64,000 bases of DNA from Muriicola jejuensis (GCF_010671595.1 NZ_JAABOP010000001.1:1-64000), one strand, 5' to 3'. Numbered from the stretch's first letter, positions 34,598-43,664 are shown. Notes: generated by a model from the letters alone, not told the origin. Translations and numbers: made by a program.

Positions 34598-35218
34598 TTA
34601 CAACTTATCCTGCATAGCAGCAACCAATTCGGCTGCCACTTTATTGATAACTTTCTCTATGTTCGTCGGGTCCTTTATTTGAAATTTACCCACCCAAATG
34701 AGATTGTCCTCCTGTTTTCTCAAATCGTATAAAGCAGATTGAAAAGAGTACTTTTTACCGGTTACTACCCTATCCGGTGACCAGGTTGTTACAGGGTAGG
34801 CCCCCCAATACCGCCCAAAACGCCTGGGATAATAATACGTACTGGGTGTGCCCGGGATGACATTTTGATATTCATCCTCAGACAAAAGCGTGGTCACAAC
34901 TACACCATCTACTCCTTGTGATCGCAATGTTTTTATAATTACATCAGGATCATTGGAGGTCACATTTACCTCCGCACTGGTTTTACTGCCTTTTTGTAAA
35001 GCACTCAGTTCTAATTTTATTTGTTCCTCAAACCTGATTTTATTCACCTGATCTTTTGAATTGGCATAGATCAATATATTTTCAAATGAAGCTTGCTTCT
35101 CCGAAACAGCTATGCTATCTGTTAAATAGGTCGTTGCGCAAGAAGTAAATAATAGACTTAAAACGATTATATAAACTGGTTTCAAAAGGTAACTGCTTTT
35201 TATGTTGATATTCTTCAT
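34598..35218 (-). CDS. Lipoprotein, DUF4136-like
   Basis: A 206-residue lipoprotein with lipobox LLFTSC (Cys27). The body has an alternating helix/strand layout (FENILIYANSKDQVNK, FEEQIKLELSALQKGSK, DGVVVTTLLSEDEYQN), a Tyr/Pro/Trp-rich insert (YYYPRRFGRYWGAYP), and a final helix (INKVAAELVAAMQDKL). This order (nucleotide-binding-like start, aromatic insert, 'YDLRKQEDNLIW' strand, final amphipathic helix) is that of DUF4136-type envelope lipoproteins. Function is unknown. It lies on the same strand as the DUF502 gene, about 180 bases away. Confidence 0.65.
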   Translation of the reverse strand: MKNINIKSSYLLKPVYIIVLSLLFTSCATTYLTDSIAVSEKQASFENILIYANSKDQVNKIRFEEQIKLELSALQKGSKTSAEVNVTSNDPDVIIKTLRSQGVDGVVVTTLLSEDEYQNVIPGTPSTYYYPRRFGRYWGAYPVTTWSPDRVVTGKKYSFQSALYDLRKQEDNLIWVGKFQIKDPTNIEKVINKVAAELVAAMQDKL

Positions 35219-35396
35219 AATTTACAAAATAATAATTGTTCTTTCTATGGTATATAGCACAGGGGTTTGATCCGTCCCTATAGCATCGCTAAAATAGTTT
35301 TTTTTAGCTTTCTGGAACTATGTACCTTCATCATTGTTTGTTACTAACCCTGGATTAATGGAAAAAAATCCATTCGGAGCACACCTCAATACAGAA

Positions 35397-35972
35397 TCAG
35401 TCCATGTGATGAATTATTCCTTTGCCGAAGATTTTAATCGATTTTAAAAAATCCTTAGTGCTGATATTCAGTTTTTGAACATTTTCAGAAGCTACCACCC
35501 TCATTTCTCCAGCGTCGTACTTGGGGGCATCCGGAATAAAGACCATACTCACCTTATCACCCACTTCCACCAAAAACCCAATATTCCAACTGTCGCCATC
35601 CCGGATAGTAATGGGCAGTAGATGTTTATCGGATTTAGCACGAACGGCATCAGCCGTAATCGATTTTATCAAACTATAGCCCGGAATATTAACAAGAACC
35701 GTATTCTCCAGTTTGCTAATCCTCTTATTGACCCAAGCAGAACGAATCAGCAACCCGCTAAAAAAGCAAATAGTAAGTAACAAGACTATTGTGAGTAAAA
35801 TGCCATAATTAAAACCTGAAGCGCTTTCAGGCAGTCTTTCCGACAATGGTTCAGAAAGCTTCTCCAAGATGGAATATGCCTTGGTTAATATTATTATCAA
35901 CAATACCGAAGGCAACAGAAATAAGATGCCGCCTAAGAGGGTTGACTTTATAAAGCTGAAGAAGGTTTTCAT
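35397..35972 (-). CDS. DUF502 membrane protein
   Basis: A 191-residue protein with two amino-terminal membrane helices (about 10-32 and 53-76) and a soluble carboxy-terminal domain. The LLGGILFLLPSVLLIIIL start, the IPGYSLIKSITADAV middle and the GFLVEVGDKVSMVFIPDAP segment are hallmarks of the DUF502 family. Role unknown. It is the last protein gene before the repeat/tRNA boundary zone. Confidence 0.8.
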   Translation of the reverse strand: MKTFFSFIKSTLLGGILFLLPSVLLIIILTKAYSILEKLSEPLSERLPESASGFNYGILLTIVLLLTICFFSGLLIRSAWVNKRISKLENTVLVNIPGYSLIKSITADAVRAKSDKHLLPITIRDGDSWNIGFLVEVGDKVSMVFIPDAPKYDAGEMRVVASENVQKLNISTKDFLKSIKIFGKGIIHHMD

Positions 35973-36219
35973 AATTATTGAATTAAATTAGTTCATGAAT
36001 TTAAGAAAAAACACGCATCCTGTAAGCACCCCTTTTGCAAAGCAATGTTGCAATAACTGAGTTGTAACTGATGTCAGTTTCAGTTTGCGACTCTTTTAAT
36101 AGTTTTACTAATCATCCTTTTACAGTGCATCTTGGCGGTCAGCTCAATAGAAGCAAGCATCGGTTTTTTTGTCCGGGATCGCGGTATTAAGACTGCGCCT
36201 GCCTCACGGCAGGCAAGCC

Positions 36220-36586
36220 GTGATCCACAAGGGAGTGGTTTACAGTAAAGTGAACCATTCGCTCCGCTCAAATAGTTTATTTCCTGACCTTATAATCAGG
36301 ATTACCTCCTTTCAGTCGGTGATCCTGAAGGGGGAGGTTTACAGTAAAGTGAACCATTCGATCCGCTCGCGTAGTTTTGGAATTTGGGATTTGGAATTTC
36401 GATATTCAGGATTACGGCTTCGCCGTGATCCTGAAGGGGGTGGTTTACAGTAAAGTGAACCATTCGCTCCGCTCGCGTAGTTTTGGAATTTGGGATTTGG
36501 AATTTCGATATTCAGGATTACGGCTTCGCCGTGATCCTGAAGGGCTGCTTTACAGTAAAGTGAACCTATTCGCTGCGCTCATTGCG
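36220..36586. repeat. Tandem repeat, about 106-bp unit, 3-4 copies
   Basis: Units start with GTGATCC at 36220, 36319, 36425 and 36531 (spacings 99, 106, 106). Each carries TTTACAGTAAAGTGAACC and a stretch rich in CGCTCCGCTC, then a GGAATTTGGGATTTGGAATT block. The units at 36319 and 36425 are almost identical; the first and last are diverged or shortened. Each unit end folds as GGATTACGGC-TTC-GCCGTGATCC. The rest of 35973-36219 contains one hairpin (GCCTGCC/GGCAGGC near 36197-36214) and no gene. Long frames across the repeat are not genes. Confidence 0.85.
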
Positions 36587-36645
36587 TTTTTTATTTTCCT
36601 GTCTCTCATCAGAATGAATTCCACTCGGTACAGGAAAATAAAAAA
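36587..36645. repeat. Perfect 16-bp inverted repeat
   Basis: TTTTTTATTTTCCTGT (36587-36602) pairs exactly with ACAGGAAAATAAAAAA (36630-36645), loop 27 bases. It lies between the tandem repeats and the tRNA terminator; its right arm overlaps the terminator's T run on the minus strand. Confidence 0.7.
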
Positions 36646-36667
36646 CCATCGCCTAAAGACGATGGTT
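36631..36667 (-). terminator. Terminator of the tRNA genes
   Basis: AACCATCG (36644-36651) pairs with CGATGGTT (36660-36667); read on the minus strand it is followed by a T-rich run. It lies just 12 bases beyond the 3' end of tRNA-Pro. Confidence 0.8.
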
Positions 36668-36678
36668 CTACTTTACTG

Positions 36679-36753
36679 TCGGGGTGGCAGGATTCGAACC
36701 TGCGGCCTCCTGCTCCCAAAGCAGGCGCGATAACCGGGCTACGCTACACCCCG
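36679..36753 (-). tRNA. tRNA-Pro (anticodon TGG)
   Basis: The minus strand folds as a cloverleaf: acceptor CGGGGTG/CACCCCG with discriminator A, anticodon arm CCTGC-TTTGGGA-GCAGG giving TGG, and T-arm GGTTCGAATCC. The 3' CCA is not encoded. It is 75 bases long and lies downstream of tRNA-Ser on the same strand. Confidence 0.95.
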
Positions 36754-36891
36754 TAGCAGCTAAAGCTGCAAATTCCAATAAATAAATTCCAAAACCTAAA
36801 TTACTATTATTAATGGCAATCTGGGTAAATGAAATATGAACTTTATACTGGCGGACCTGTCCGCCGGAGCTACGCTCTTGCGTAGCGAAGG

Positions 36892-36975
36892 CGGAGAGAC
36901 TGGGACTCGAACCCAGGCGACACTTACGCGTCGACAGATTAGCAATCTGCTCCGTTACCACTCCGGCACCTCTCC
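36892..36975 (-). tRNA. tRNA-Ser (anticodon GCT)
   Basis: The minus strand starts GGAGAGG, has the anticodon arm CAGATTGCTAATCTG (GCT), a long variable arm pairing CGAC with GTCG typical of serine tRNAs, and T-arm GGTTCGAGTCC; the discriminator is G and CCA is not encoded. It is 84 bases long. Between it and tRNA-Pro two GC-rich hairpins (GGCGGAC/GTCCGCC and CTACGCT/GCGTAG) occur. Confidence 0.93.
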
Positions 36976-37062
36976 AATTTGTCAATGTCTCAAAAATGAT
37001 CTTTCAGTTCATCCATGAGGCGGGTGCAAAAGTACTTTTTCAAAGGTAATAACGCAACTTTT

Positions 37063-39411
37063 TCAATTGTTTTTAGTGAAAAAGCTTTCAATATTCCCTT
37101 GCTTCCCATCCTGGGTGAAGATCCTGGCCTCCATGCGTATCAAATCGAACTCCTCAGCACCGGGCAGGGGTATGATCACCTCCCCGTTTTTATCGGTCTT
37201 CAACACAGGGTCCCAGAAGAGAGTGGTGAGAGCTATTCTGCCTTTCCTACGGCTGCGCTCTCCCCCACTGATCTCTTTGAAAGAAGGGGATTCGTGATAC
37301 CCATGCAATACAGCCTGTGCGTCTTTCCGCGCAAGGTAATCGACGTCCGAACCGGATCTGGTCTTTATGGAGATGACACCTCCGGCTGACCGCGTACCGT
37401 AAATAGAAGCTTCCGCACCGATCAGGATCTCTATGCTCTCGACATCGGTATAAGGTACCAGACTTATGATATCGACCAGCGTTGTGCTTTGGTTCATTAT
37501 AAAGCCATCCAGAACCCACAAAAGAGGTCCCAGTCCTGCCGCCCTTGGAATGGACAAATAAGGATACGGAGTTCCCAGTCCTACCACTTGAACACCTGGA
37601 ATATTGAGGAATAATTGGTCTATGGGTACAGGTCTTTCCCTTTCCTGGCTAATGACCCTCGTAGCCTGTAATGCATAATCCGGAATATTCGATTTCTTTA
37701 GTTCACGGGTGGCTATCAGGGTCACCGTATTTAAGGCTATGATCTGCTCATTTTCTTCACGGTTGCCCATAAATTCTGTGCTTGAATTGAGTGTTTCCTC
37801 TGGAATCAAAGTTCCTTTGTAAACCTCAGGAATTATTAGGGGTGGGGTCTCGAATTCAAAAGGGATCACCTTAACCAGTTTGGCTTCCGTTTCTTCTCCT
37901 GCAGTCCTGAACACCAGGGTAGCTTCTCCCGATATATCCAGATCAGAAAGCTGAAACCGACCATCATCGTCCGTTCTTACCTCCCGGACATAGACATTGT
38001 CTCCTTCTTCAATCAGGATTTGTATGTCTGTGTCTCTCAACAACTCGTTATAGAGGTTGTATGCCTGTCCGTAAAAATCCACTCCTTTCTGGAAGTCGTA
38101 TTTGATCCTTTCAGGGACAGCAGACCTTTTCAACAAGCCAGTAGAAATTTGCTGCTCTCCGGAGAGGATTTTAAGATCATTGACAAAAGCTGTACTGCGA
38201 TCCAGTATTCGGGCTGGTAAATCAAAAGGGAGTCTTCCTCCTGACCGATTTGTGAGAACCTCTCCCGTAAGGCTAAGGGACAAGGTAGTTTCAACGGGTT
38301 CATTGTCCCTGTCTGTTACCCTTATTTTCAGTATCTCCGTTCCCTCAGAATCGAAGGACTTCTCTGCCTGAATCTGCAGCTCATTCTTTTCGACCACTAC
38401 GGGCCTGTAGCTCCAAGCCCGCCCGGATCCATCCCTAAGCTGCAAGTGGAAAATGCCTTCAGGAATGTCCGATTTGGGTATCTCAATACGGGCCACCAGA
38501 TCATCGTCAAAGGCGACCTCCTTATCCACATAGGTGGCTCCTCCGGATTTCCCCAGGAGATACAATGACGATTTTCCAGAAGGACCTGAACCAGTTATCT
38601 GTACGATCATCTTTTCAGGCGCGAGGTTGTTGACCTGCATATTGTAACCCTTTTCAAGGACTTCAGGTAATGGTACCAGCCGGTCATCAGCAATACGCAC
38701 TGCATAGGTATCTCCCCAAACAGGTGTCAGTTGAAAAGCACCAAGGCCCCTGCCGTAGGTATTGATATTCGCAACGATTTCTCCCTTTTGATTTACCACT
38801 GGGATTGCTTCTAAATTCAGGGTTCCGGACGAGACGATGACCTTGGTCTGAAGGCCGCTGACAAGAAAGCCTCCTTCAGGAACAACTACCAGATCCTCGT
38901 TCGTTTCCTTAAAAAAATCATCTTTCCGGTCCTTTACAAGAATTTTCTTCGTCGGAAGATGGTTGAGGCCATAATTCAACATCCAGCGGGTATAAGCCCT
39001 GAGATAGTAAATTCCAGCGTCCATCTTTTTTGGCAATTCCAAAGATCCCGAGCTACTCCCTTCCGTAATCCTGTGAACCTGTTTCTTGAGCAGCTTCCCA
39101 TCCCCATCCAAAAGTTCCAGCCTTAAGACCTCACTGGCGCTGACCCTGTATTGGTTTGGCCCCGTGAGTATGTTAGCTTTAAAGAAAAGAACCTCTTCTG
39201 GTCGTACGACAGGCCTATCAATTTGCAGGTCTACCCGTTCCTGCCATAGCCAGAGTGAGTCGGCCAGCACCTGTTGGTTAAGTCCAGTATCCGTAAAATT
39301 GATGTGGTGAACACCTTCTTCGAAATGGTTACTATTTCCCTGTCCCGAAACAAAATAGAAAGAAGAGAAAAACAGGATAAAAACGGCATAACAATTCAAA
39401 CAGAATCTCAT
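37063..39411 (-). CDS. MG2-like / TonB-plug protein without a barrel
   Basis: A 782-residue secreted protein (signal peptide cut near VSGQ). Order of domains: an alpha-2-macroglobulin MG2-like beta domain (VDLQIDRPVVRPEEVLFFKA, with DAGIYYLRAYTRWML), several further beta-sandwich domains, a carboxypeptidase-regulatory-like segment (VRTDDDGRFQLSDLD), a TonB-dependent receptor plug (ERPVPIDQLFLNIPGVQV, WVLDGFIMN, VESIEILIGAEASIYGTRSA, GGVISIKTRSG), then TLFWDPVLKTDKNGEVIIPL, an MG-like end. The usual 22-strand barrel is absent although the plug motifs are complete. Such proteins occur in Bacteroidota and are of unknown function; the plug may interact with the TonB system or another barrel. Confidence 0.8.
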   Translation of the reverse strand: MRFCLNCYAVFILFFSSFYFVSGQGNSNHFEEGVHHINFTDTGLNQQVLADSLWLWQERVDLQIDRPVVRPEEVLFFKANILTGPNQYRVSASEVLRLELLDGDGKLLKKQVHRITEGSSSGSLELPKKMDAGIYYLRAYTRWMLNYGLNHLPTKKILVKDRKDDFFKETNEDLVVVPEGGFLVSGLQTKVIVSSGTLNLEAIPVVNQKGEIVANINTYGRGLGAFQLTPVWGDTYAVRIADDRLVPLPEVLEKGYNMQVNNLAPEKMIVQITGSGPSGKSSLYLLGKSGGATYVDKEVAFDDDLVARIEIPKSDIPEGIFHLQLRDGSGRAWSYRPVVVEKNELQIQAEKSFDSEGTEILKIRVTDRDNEPVETTLSLSLTGEVLTNRSGGRLPFDLPARILDRSTAFVNDLKILSGEQQISTGLLKRSAVPERIKYDFQKGVDFYGQAYNLYNELLRDTDIQILIEEGDNVYVREVRTDDDGRFQLSDLDISGEATLVFRTAGEETEAKLVKVIPFEFETPPLIIPEVYKGTLIPEETLNSSTEFMGNREENEQIIALNTVTLIATRELKKSNIPDYALQATRVISQERERPVPIDQLFLNIPGVQVVGLGTPYPYLSIPRAAGLGPLLWVLDGFIMNQSTTLVDIISLVPYTDVESIEILIGAEASIYGTRSAGGVISIKTRSGSDVDYLARKDAQAVLHGYHESPSFKEISGGERSRRKGRIALTTLFWDPVLKTDKNGEVIIPLPGAEEFDLIRMEARIFTQDGKQGNIESFFTKNN

Positions 39412-39520
39412 GTAATGAAAGTATTACTATTAATAAAAAGTAGTATTGCCTTTAAGTTAGGATGGAATGAGGAATTCCCCAAATTCTTTGGGAATTCTTT
39501 AACGTCGACGAACAGATGGC

Positions 39521-41569
39521 CTATTCCGGATATTCCACCCTGAGGTGGTAAATATTGGTGAGTTTTTGCTTGAGTACCTTTTTTACCATTTCGATCTCCT
39601 TAAAGGTGATGTTGGCATTGAGGAACTGGTTAGACTTCATCTGCCCGTTCACGATCTTTTCCACAAACTCCTCGATTACGGGATAGGTAGGGTTTACCAG
39701 GCTCTTGGATGCTGCCTCCACAGAATCGGCCATCATTAAAATAGCCGTTTCCTTCGAAAATGGAATGGGGCCCGGGTAGGTGAAAGCCACTTCATCTGTC
39801 TCCGGGTTCCGCTCCATTTCTTTCTTGTAAAAATAATACACGCGAGTGGTCCCGTGGTGGGTGCGGATAAAGTCGATCACCCTGTCCGGTATATTGTTCC
39901 TCTGGGCCATCTCTATACCTTCTATGACGTGGTTGATAATGATCTCGGCACTTTCCCTGGGTTCTATATCGTCGTGGGGGTTCACATTGGTTACCTGGTT
40001 CTCCGTAAAATAAGTGGGGTTGTTCATTTTACCGATATCGTGATACAGGGCGCCCACCCGGGTAAGCATTGCATTCGCCCCAACCGCATTGGCAGCTGCC
40101 TCAGCCAGGTTGGCGACCTGGAGGGAGTGATGAAAGGTACCGGGTGCTTTATTCGATAGTTCTTTCAGCAGGCGGGAATTCGTATCGGATAACTCCAGAA
40201 GGGACACATCGGAGACCATACCGAATATTTTTTCATAGATGTAGATGAGTGGCTGGGCGAACAGGGTAATCATACCGTTGAGCAGGAAGAAGCCGAAGGT
40301 AAAAAAGTTCATATCATCCAGGTTCCCTTCGTGTATGATGTGGAAAGCGAAATAGCCCACTATATAGATCAGTGTGATCTGTCCGACCGAAATAAAGAGG
40401 TTAGCCCTTTTGTACAATTCTGACACCGTCAGGATGGTAACGATCCCTGCTATGATCTGCAGGAAGATGTATTCAAAACTATTGGGTACCACAAAGCCCA
40501 GGATCAACACCGTAAGCACGTGGACAAAAAGCCCCAGTCGGGCATCGAAAAAGGTTTTGAGGATCAGTGGGAGGATGCAGAGGGGCACCACAAAGACATA
40601 AGCCTCATCGTACTTAACCACCAGGGTGGTCAGAAAGACCATCAGCAGAACGTTAAAGAAGATAAAGGTGACCTTGATGTTGTTCCGGTAGATCGCAGGG
40701 CGGTACTTCTTCAGGAAAAGGAACAACATCATGAGTACCAGTGCCACAAGGATGGTGTAACCAAAAAGGATGAGGTACTGATTGTTTGCCGACCATAACT
40801 CCGACTCAAACTCTGCCTTGAGGGAATTCAGGATGTTGAGGTTCTCGGCTTCAACCACCTCCCCCCTGGCGATGATGAGTTTCCCCTCGTCTACATTCCC
40901 CCGGGTGGTAGAGATCTTGGAAAGTTCGTCTGCCAACTCTTTTTCTGAAAGTTCCGCATCATAAGTTACGTTGGGCCTGACCGCGTTGAAGAACACATCC
41001 TGAAAAATCGAATAATAGTCGCCCGCCCTTCTCGATTTGAGGATATCCCTGACCAAGGAATCCACTTCCGAGAGGGAATAAAGGGCATCGGTCCTGACTC
41101 GGCTGGCCTCATTGTTCCTCACCAGGTAAAGAAATTCCGGTACTTCCCTGCCCGAGGTATTCTGCAGGATCCCGTTCCGGTACAATTCGAGCAGGATATC
41201 CTCCCCTATCCGGCTCAGCCGTCTTTTCTGCCTCTCTGTAAGCTGTTGGCTATCCAGAAGGACCTGGAAATCCTCCCGGAAATTTTGGCTGACCTCTGCC
41301 ACCACAGCCGTGTCATAGGTGTAATAGGGAATTTGTTTCTCCCTCAGGGACTGTTGTTCCCTACTGATCTCCTCTTCCCCTTTACGGATGGAGAAATCGA
41401 AGGGGGCATACAGGTTCTCGTACTGCCAGGGTTTTCCCTTCTGGAATTCGTATTTGAACTTCCCTCCCCTGGGGAAGAAGAAAACAATACAGCCTACCGT
41501 CACAAAATACAGGATGTACTTGTAGATCAGGCCCTGGTTCTTATAAAGTTTATCTAGTGAATCTTCCAT
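39521..41569 (-). CDS. HD-domain membrane phosphodiesterase (PgpH/7TM-HD family)
   Basis: A 682-residue protein: one amino-terminal helix, an extracytoplasmic 7TMR-HDED-like domain (about 50-260), seven membrane helices (about 265-460) and a carboxy-terminal HD domain with HHSLQVANLAEAAANAVG, HDIGKM near residue 510 and RTHHGTT. This is the architecture of PgpH, the cyclic-di-AMP phosphodiesterase of Gram-positives, widespread in Bacteroidota. It probably degrades c-di-AMP and thereby affects osmotic and cell-wall balance. It lies upstream of the MG2 gene on the same strand and diverges from the thiolase gene. Confidence 0.9.
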   Translation of the reverse strand: MEDSLDKLYKNQGLIYKYILYFVTVGCIVFFFPRGGKFKYEFQKGKPWQYENLYAPFDFSIRKGEEEISREQQSLREKQIPYYTYDTAVVAEVSQNFREDFQVLLDSQQLTERQKRRLSRIGEDILLELYRNGILQNTSGREVPEFLYLVRNNEASRVRTDALYSLSEVDSLVRDILKSRRAGDYYSIFQDVFFNAVRPNVTYDAELSEKELADELSKISTTRGNVDEGKLIIARGEVVEAENLNILNSLKAEFESELWSANNQYLILFGYTILVALVLMMLFLFLKKYRPAIYRNNIKVTFIFFNVLLMVFLTTLVVKYDEAYVFVVPLCILPLILKTFFDARLGLFVHVLTVLILGFVVPNSFEYIFLQIIAGIVTILTVSELYKRANLFISVGQITLIYIVGYFAFHIIHEGNLDDMNFFTFGFFLLNGMITLFAQPLIYIYEKIFGMVSDVSLLELSDTNSRLLKELSNKAPGTFHHSLQVANLAEAAANAVGANAMLTRVGALYHDIGKMNNPTYFTENQVTNVNPHDDIEPRESAEIIINHVIEGIEMAQRNNIPDRVIDFIRTHHGTTRVYYFYKKEMERNPETDEVAFTYPGPIPFSKETAILMMADSVEAASKSLVNPTYPVIEEFVEKIVNGQMKSNQFLNANITFKEIEMVKKVLKQKLTNIYHLRVEYPE

Positions 41570-41682
41570 GCAGTCATCCGCTGCAATAAAAATAGAAAAT
41601 ATAATGGCATCCCTCCTCTTTTATATTCTAAGGCTCTTCTTTGGCACATAATTTCTTAATTTCGCGACAGAACTACACAACA

Positions 41683-42858
41683 ATGAAAGAAGTCGTAATC
41701 GTTTCAGTCGCCAGGACCCCTATCGGAAGTTTTATGGGGGCATTATCCGGTATTCCGGCACCTAAATTGGGTGCTATTGCTATCAAAGGGGCTCTCGAAA
41801 AGGTAGGCCTTGCCCCGGACCAGGTGGAAGAAGTGCTTATGGGCAACGTGGTACAGGCCGGGACCGGCCAGGCTCCTGCCCGCCAGGCCGCCATCTACGC
41901 CGGGATCCCTGATACGGTTCCCTGTACCACAGTAAATAAGGTTTGCGCCTCCGGGATGAAGGCCATCATGCAGGGAGCCCAATCCATCGCCCTGGGCGAC
42001 ACCTCCATCGTGGTGGCCGGCGGGATGGAGAACATGAGTTTGATCCCTCATTATGTGCATATGAGGACGGGGCAAAAATTCGGCCCGGCAACTCTGGAGG
42101 ACGGCATGCAAAAAGATGGTCTGGTAGATGCCTATGACCAGAATGCGATGGGCGTATGTGCCGACCTCTGTGCGGCGGAACACAAGTTCAGCAGGGAGGA
42201 CCAGGACGCCTTCGCGATCCAATCATACCAGAGGTCCGCCAAAGCATGGGCCGAGGGAAAATTTGCGGATGAGGTGGTCCCCGTGGAAGTACCCCAAAGA
42301 AGGGGGGAACCTTTGATCGTCTCCGAGGATGAGGAATTCAAAAATGTAAAAATAGAGAAGATCCCTGACCTAAGGCCGGCTTTTACTAAGGACGGTACGG
42401 TCACGGCGGCCAATGCCTCCACCATCAATGACGGTGCAGCCGCCTTGGTGCTGATGAGCGCCGAAAAAGCGGCCGAACTGAATCTCAAACCACTGGCCTC
42501 TATCAAAGCCTATGCGGATGCCGCCCAGGAACCCAAATGGTTTACTACGGCCCCGGCAAAGGCCCTTCCCAAAGCGCTTGCAAAAGCGAACTTGAAAATA
42601 GAGGAAATCGACTTTTTTGAGTTCAATGAGGCCTTTTCTGTGGTAGGTCTTGCCAATATGAAACTCCTAGGCCTTAAGGATTCCAACGTCAATGTCAACG
42701 GAGGTGCCGTGTCCCTGGGGCATCCTTTGGGTTGCTCCGGAGCGAGAATCGTTATCACCCTGCTCAGCGTGATGAAGCAGAACAACGGTAAATACGGGGC
42801 AGCAGCTATCTGTAATGGAGGGGGAGGTGCCTCAGCCCTGCTCCTGGAACGTAAATAA
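41683..42858 (+). CDS. Acetyl-CoA C-acetyltransferase (thiolase)
   Basis: A 391-residue thiolase. ATG 41683 (MKEVVIVSVARTPIGSF) is the usual beginning. The nucleophile is Cys88 in KVCASGMKA; the second active site is GGAVSLGHPLGCSGAR with its His, and Cys in AICNGGGGAS is the acid/base residue. It condenses two acetyl-CoA to acetoacetyl-CoA or the reverse in fatty-acid and amino-acid breakdown. The next gene starts 6 bases after its stop, so they form an operon. The sequence is GC-rich like the other core genes. Confidence 0.93.
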   Translation: MKEVVIVSVARTPIGSFMGALSGIPAPKLGAIAIKGALEKVGLAPDQVEEVLMGNVVQAGTGQAPARQAAIYAGIPDTVPCTTVNKVCASGMKAIMQGAQSIALGDTSIVVAGGMENMSLIPHYVHMRTGQKFGPATLEDGMQKDGLVDAYDQNAMGVCADLCAAEHKFSREDQDAFAIQSYQRSAKAWAEGKFADEVVPVEVPQRRGEPLIVSEDEEFKNVKIEKIPDLRPAFTKDGTVTAANASTINDGAAALVLMSAEKAAELNLKPLASIKAYADAAQEPKWFTTAPAKALPKALAKANLKIEEIDFFEFNEAFSVVGLANMKLLGLKDSNVNVNGGAVSLGHPLGCSGARIVITLLSVMKQNNGKYGAAAICNGGGGASALLLERK

Positions 42859-42864
42859 GATTCC

Positions 42865-43632
42865 TTGCAAAAAAACGCCCATCACTACGGGCTCTGTGCC
42901 CAGAGTATCATCCCGGTCAGGAATACCGCAAATCCATCGGGGGAACAGGTGACCCAGCTCTTGTACGGGGACCTGTACAAGGTGACAGACCACCGGAAAG
43001 AATGGGTAAAGATACGGGTGACCTATGACGGGACCGAGGGGTGGATCCCCAAAAATCAATCCCATGCACTTGAAAAGGAGGACTATCAGGCTTTGAAGTC
43101 GGCCCGGGAACCCGCCCATGCCTCAGACCTCATCTCCTTTGTCAGTATGGGGAATAACCAACTCATCCCTGTGCTACTGGGTTCTGTAGTCCATTTTGCA
43201 GACCACCTGAAACACGATTACGAGGGAGAACTGGTAAGGGGTACACTCGAAAAATCCCACTTGCTGAATACCGCCTTCCTCTACCTCAACGCCCCCTACC
43301 AGTGGGGAGGAAAGACCCCTTTCGGGATCGATGCCTCGGGTCTGGCACAAATGGTCTATAAGATCAACGGATACAAGCTTCCCAGAAATGCCTGGGACCA
43401 GGCTCTTTTAGGGGAAGTACTGAGCTTTGTGGAAGAGAGTAACCCCGGAGACCTCGCCTTCTTTGATGATGAGGAGGGAAAGATCACCCATGTGGGGCTC
43501 ATTATGAAGGACAACCACGTGATTCACGCCCACGGAAAGGTCCGTATAGACCGGCTGGATCAGAGCGGAATCTACGATCAGGAACAGGGAAGATACACCC
43601 ACCGGCTTCGCGTGATCAAAAAGATCCTATAA
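42865..43632 (+). CDS. SH3 / NlpC-P60-like protein lacking catalytic Cys
   Basis: A 255-residue protein with an amino-terminal bacterial SH3 domain (about 10-75, SIIPVRNTA and EGWIPKN) and an NlpC/P60 domain (about 120-250). The family's catalytic site normally reads DCSG; here it reads GIDASG, with Ala157 (GCC) in place of Cys, while His209 (THVGL) and the HAHG motif (His221, His223) remain. The enzyme is thus probably unable to cut peptidoglycan peptides, or it works as a binding protein. No ATG is available; TTG 42865, 6 bases after the thiolase stop, is the likely start. It has no signal peptide, as is usual for this flavobacterial family. Confidence 0.85.
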   Translation: MQKNAHHYGLCAQSIIPVRNTANPSGEQVTQLLYGDLYKVTDHRKEWVKIRVTYDGTEGWIPKNQSHALEKEDYQALKSAREPAHASDLISFVSMGNNQLIPVLLGSVVHFADHLKHDYEGELVRGTLEKSHLLNTAFLYLNAPYQWGGKTPFGIDASGLAQMVYKINGYKLPRNAWDQALLGEVLSFVEESNPGDLAFFDDEEGKITHVGLIMKDNHVIHAHGKVRIDRLDQSGIYDQEQGRYTHRLRVIKKIL

Positions 43633-43633
43633 A

Positions 43634-43664
43634 AAAACCCGGCAGCTTGCCGGGTTCTTTTTTA
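43634..43664. terminator. Bidirectional terminator
   Basis: AACCCGGCA (43636-43644) and TGCCGGGTT (43648-43656) form a perfect stem with a three-base loop, flanked by A and T runs, between the convergent genes ending at 43632 (+) and 43680 (-). Confidence 0.9.

Noticed and set aside
36220-36586. CRISPR array
   Set aside because: Units of 106 bases are repeated as whole blocks with no short repeat plus unique spacers, and no cas gene is present.
36169-36733. Overlapping open frames on the plus strand with repeated protein segments
   Set aside because: They are translations of the 106-bp tandem repeats and tRNA-Pro antisense; no start context and no protein-like variation.
41641-41682. TTG start for thiolase 14 codons upstream
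   Set aside because: The family starts at the MKEVVIVSVARTP segment encoded from ATG 41683.
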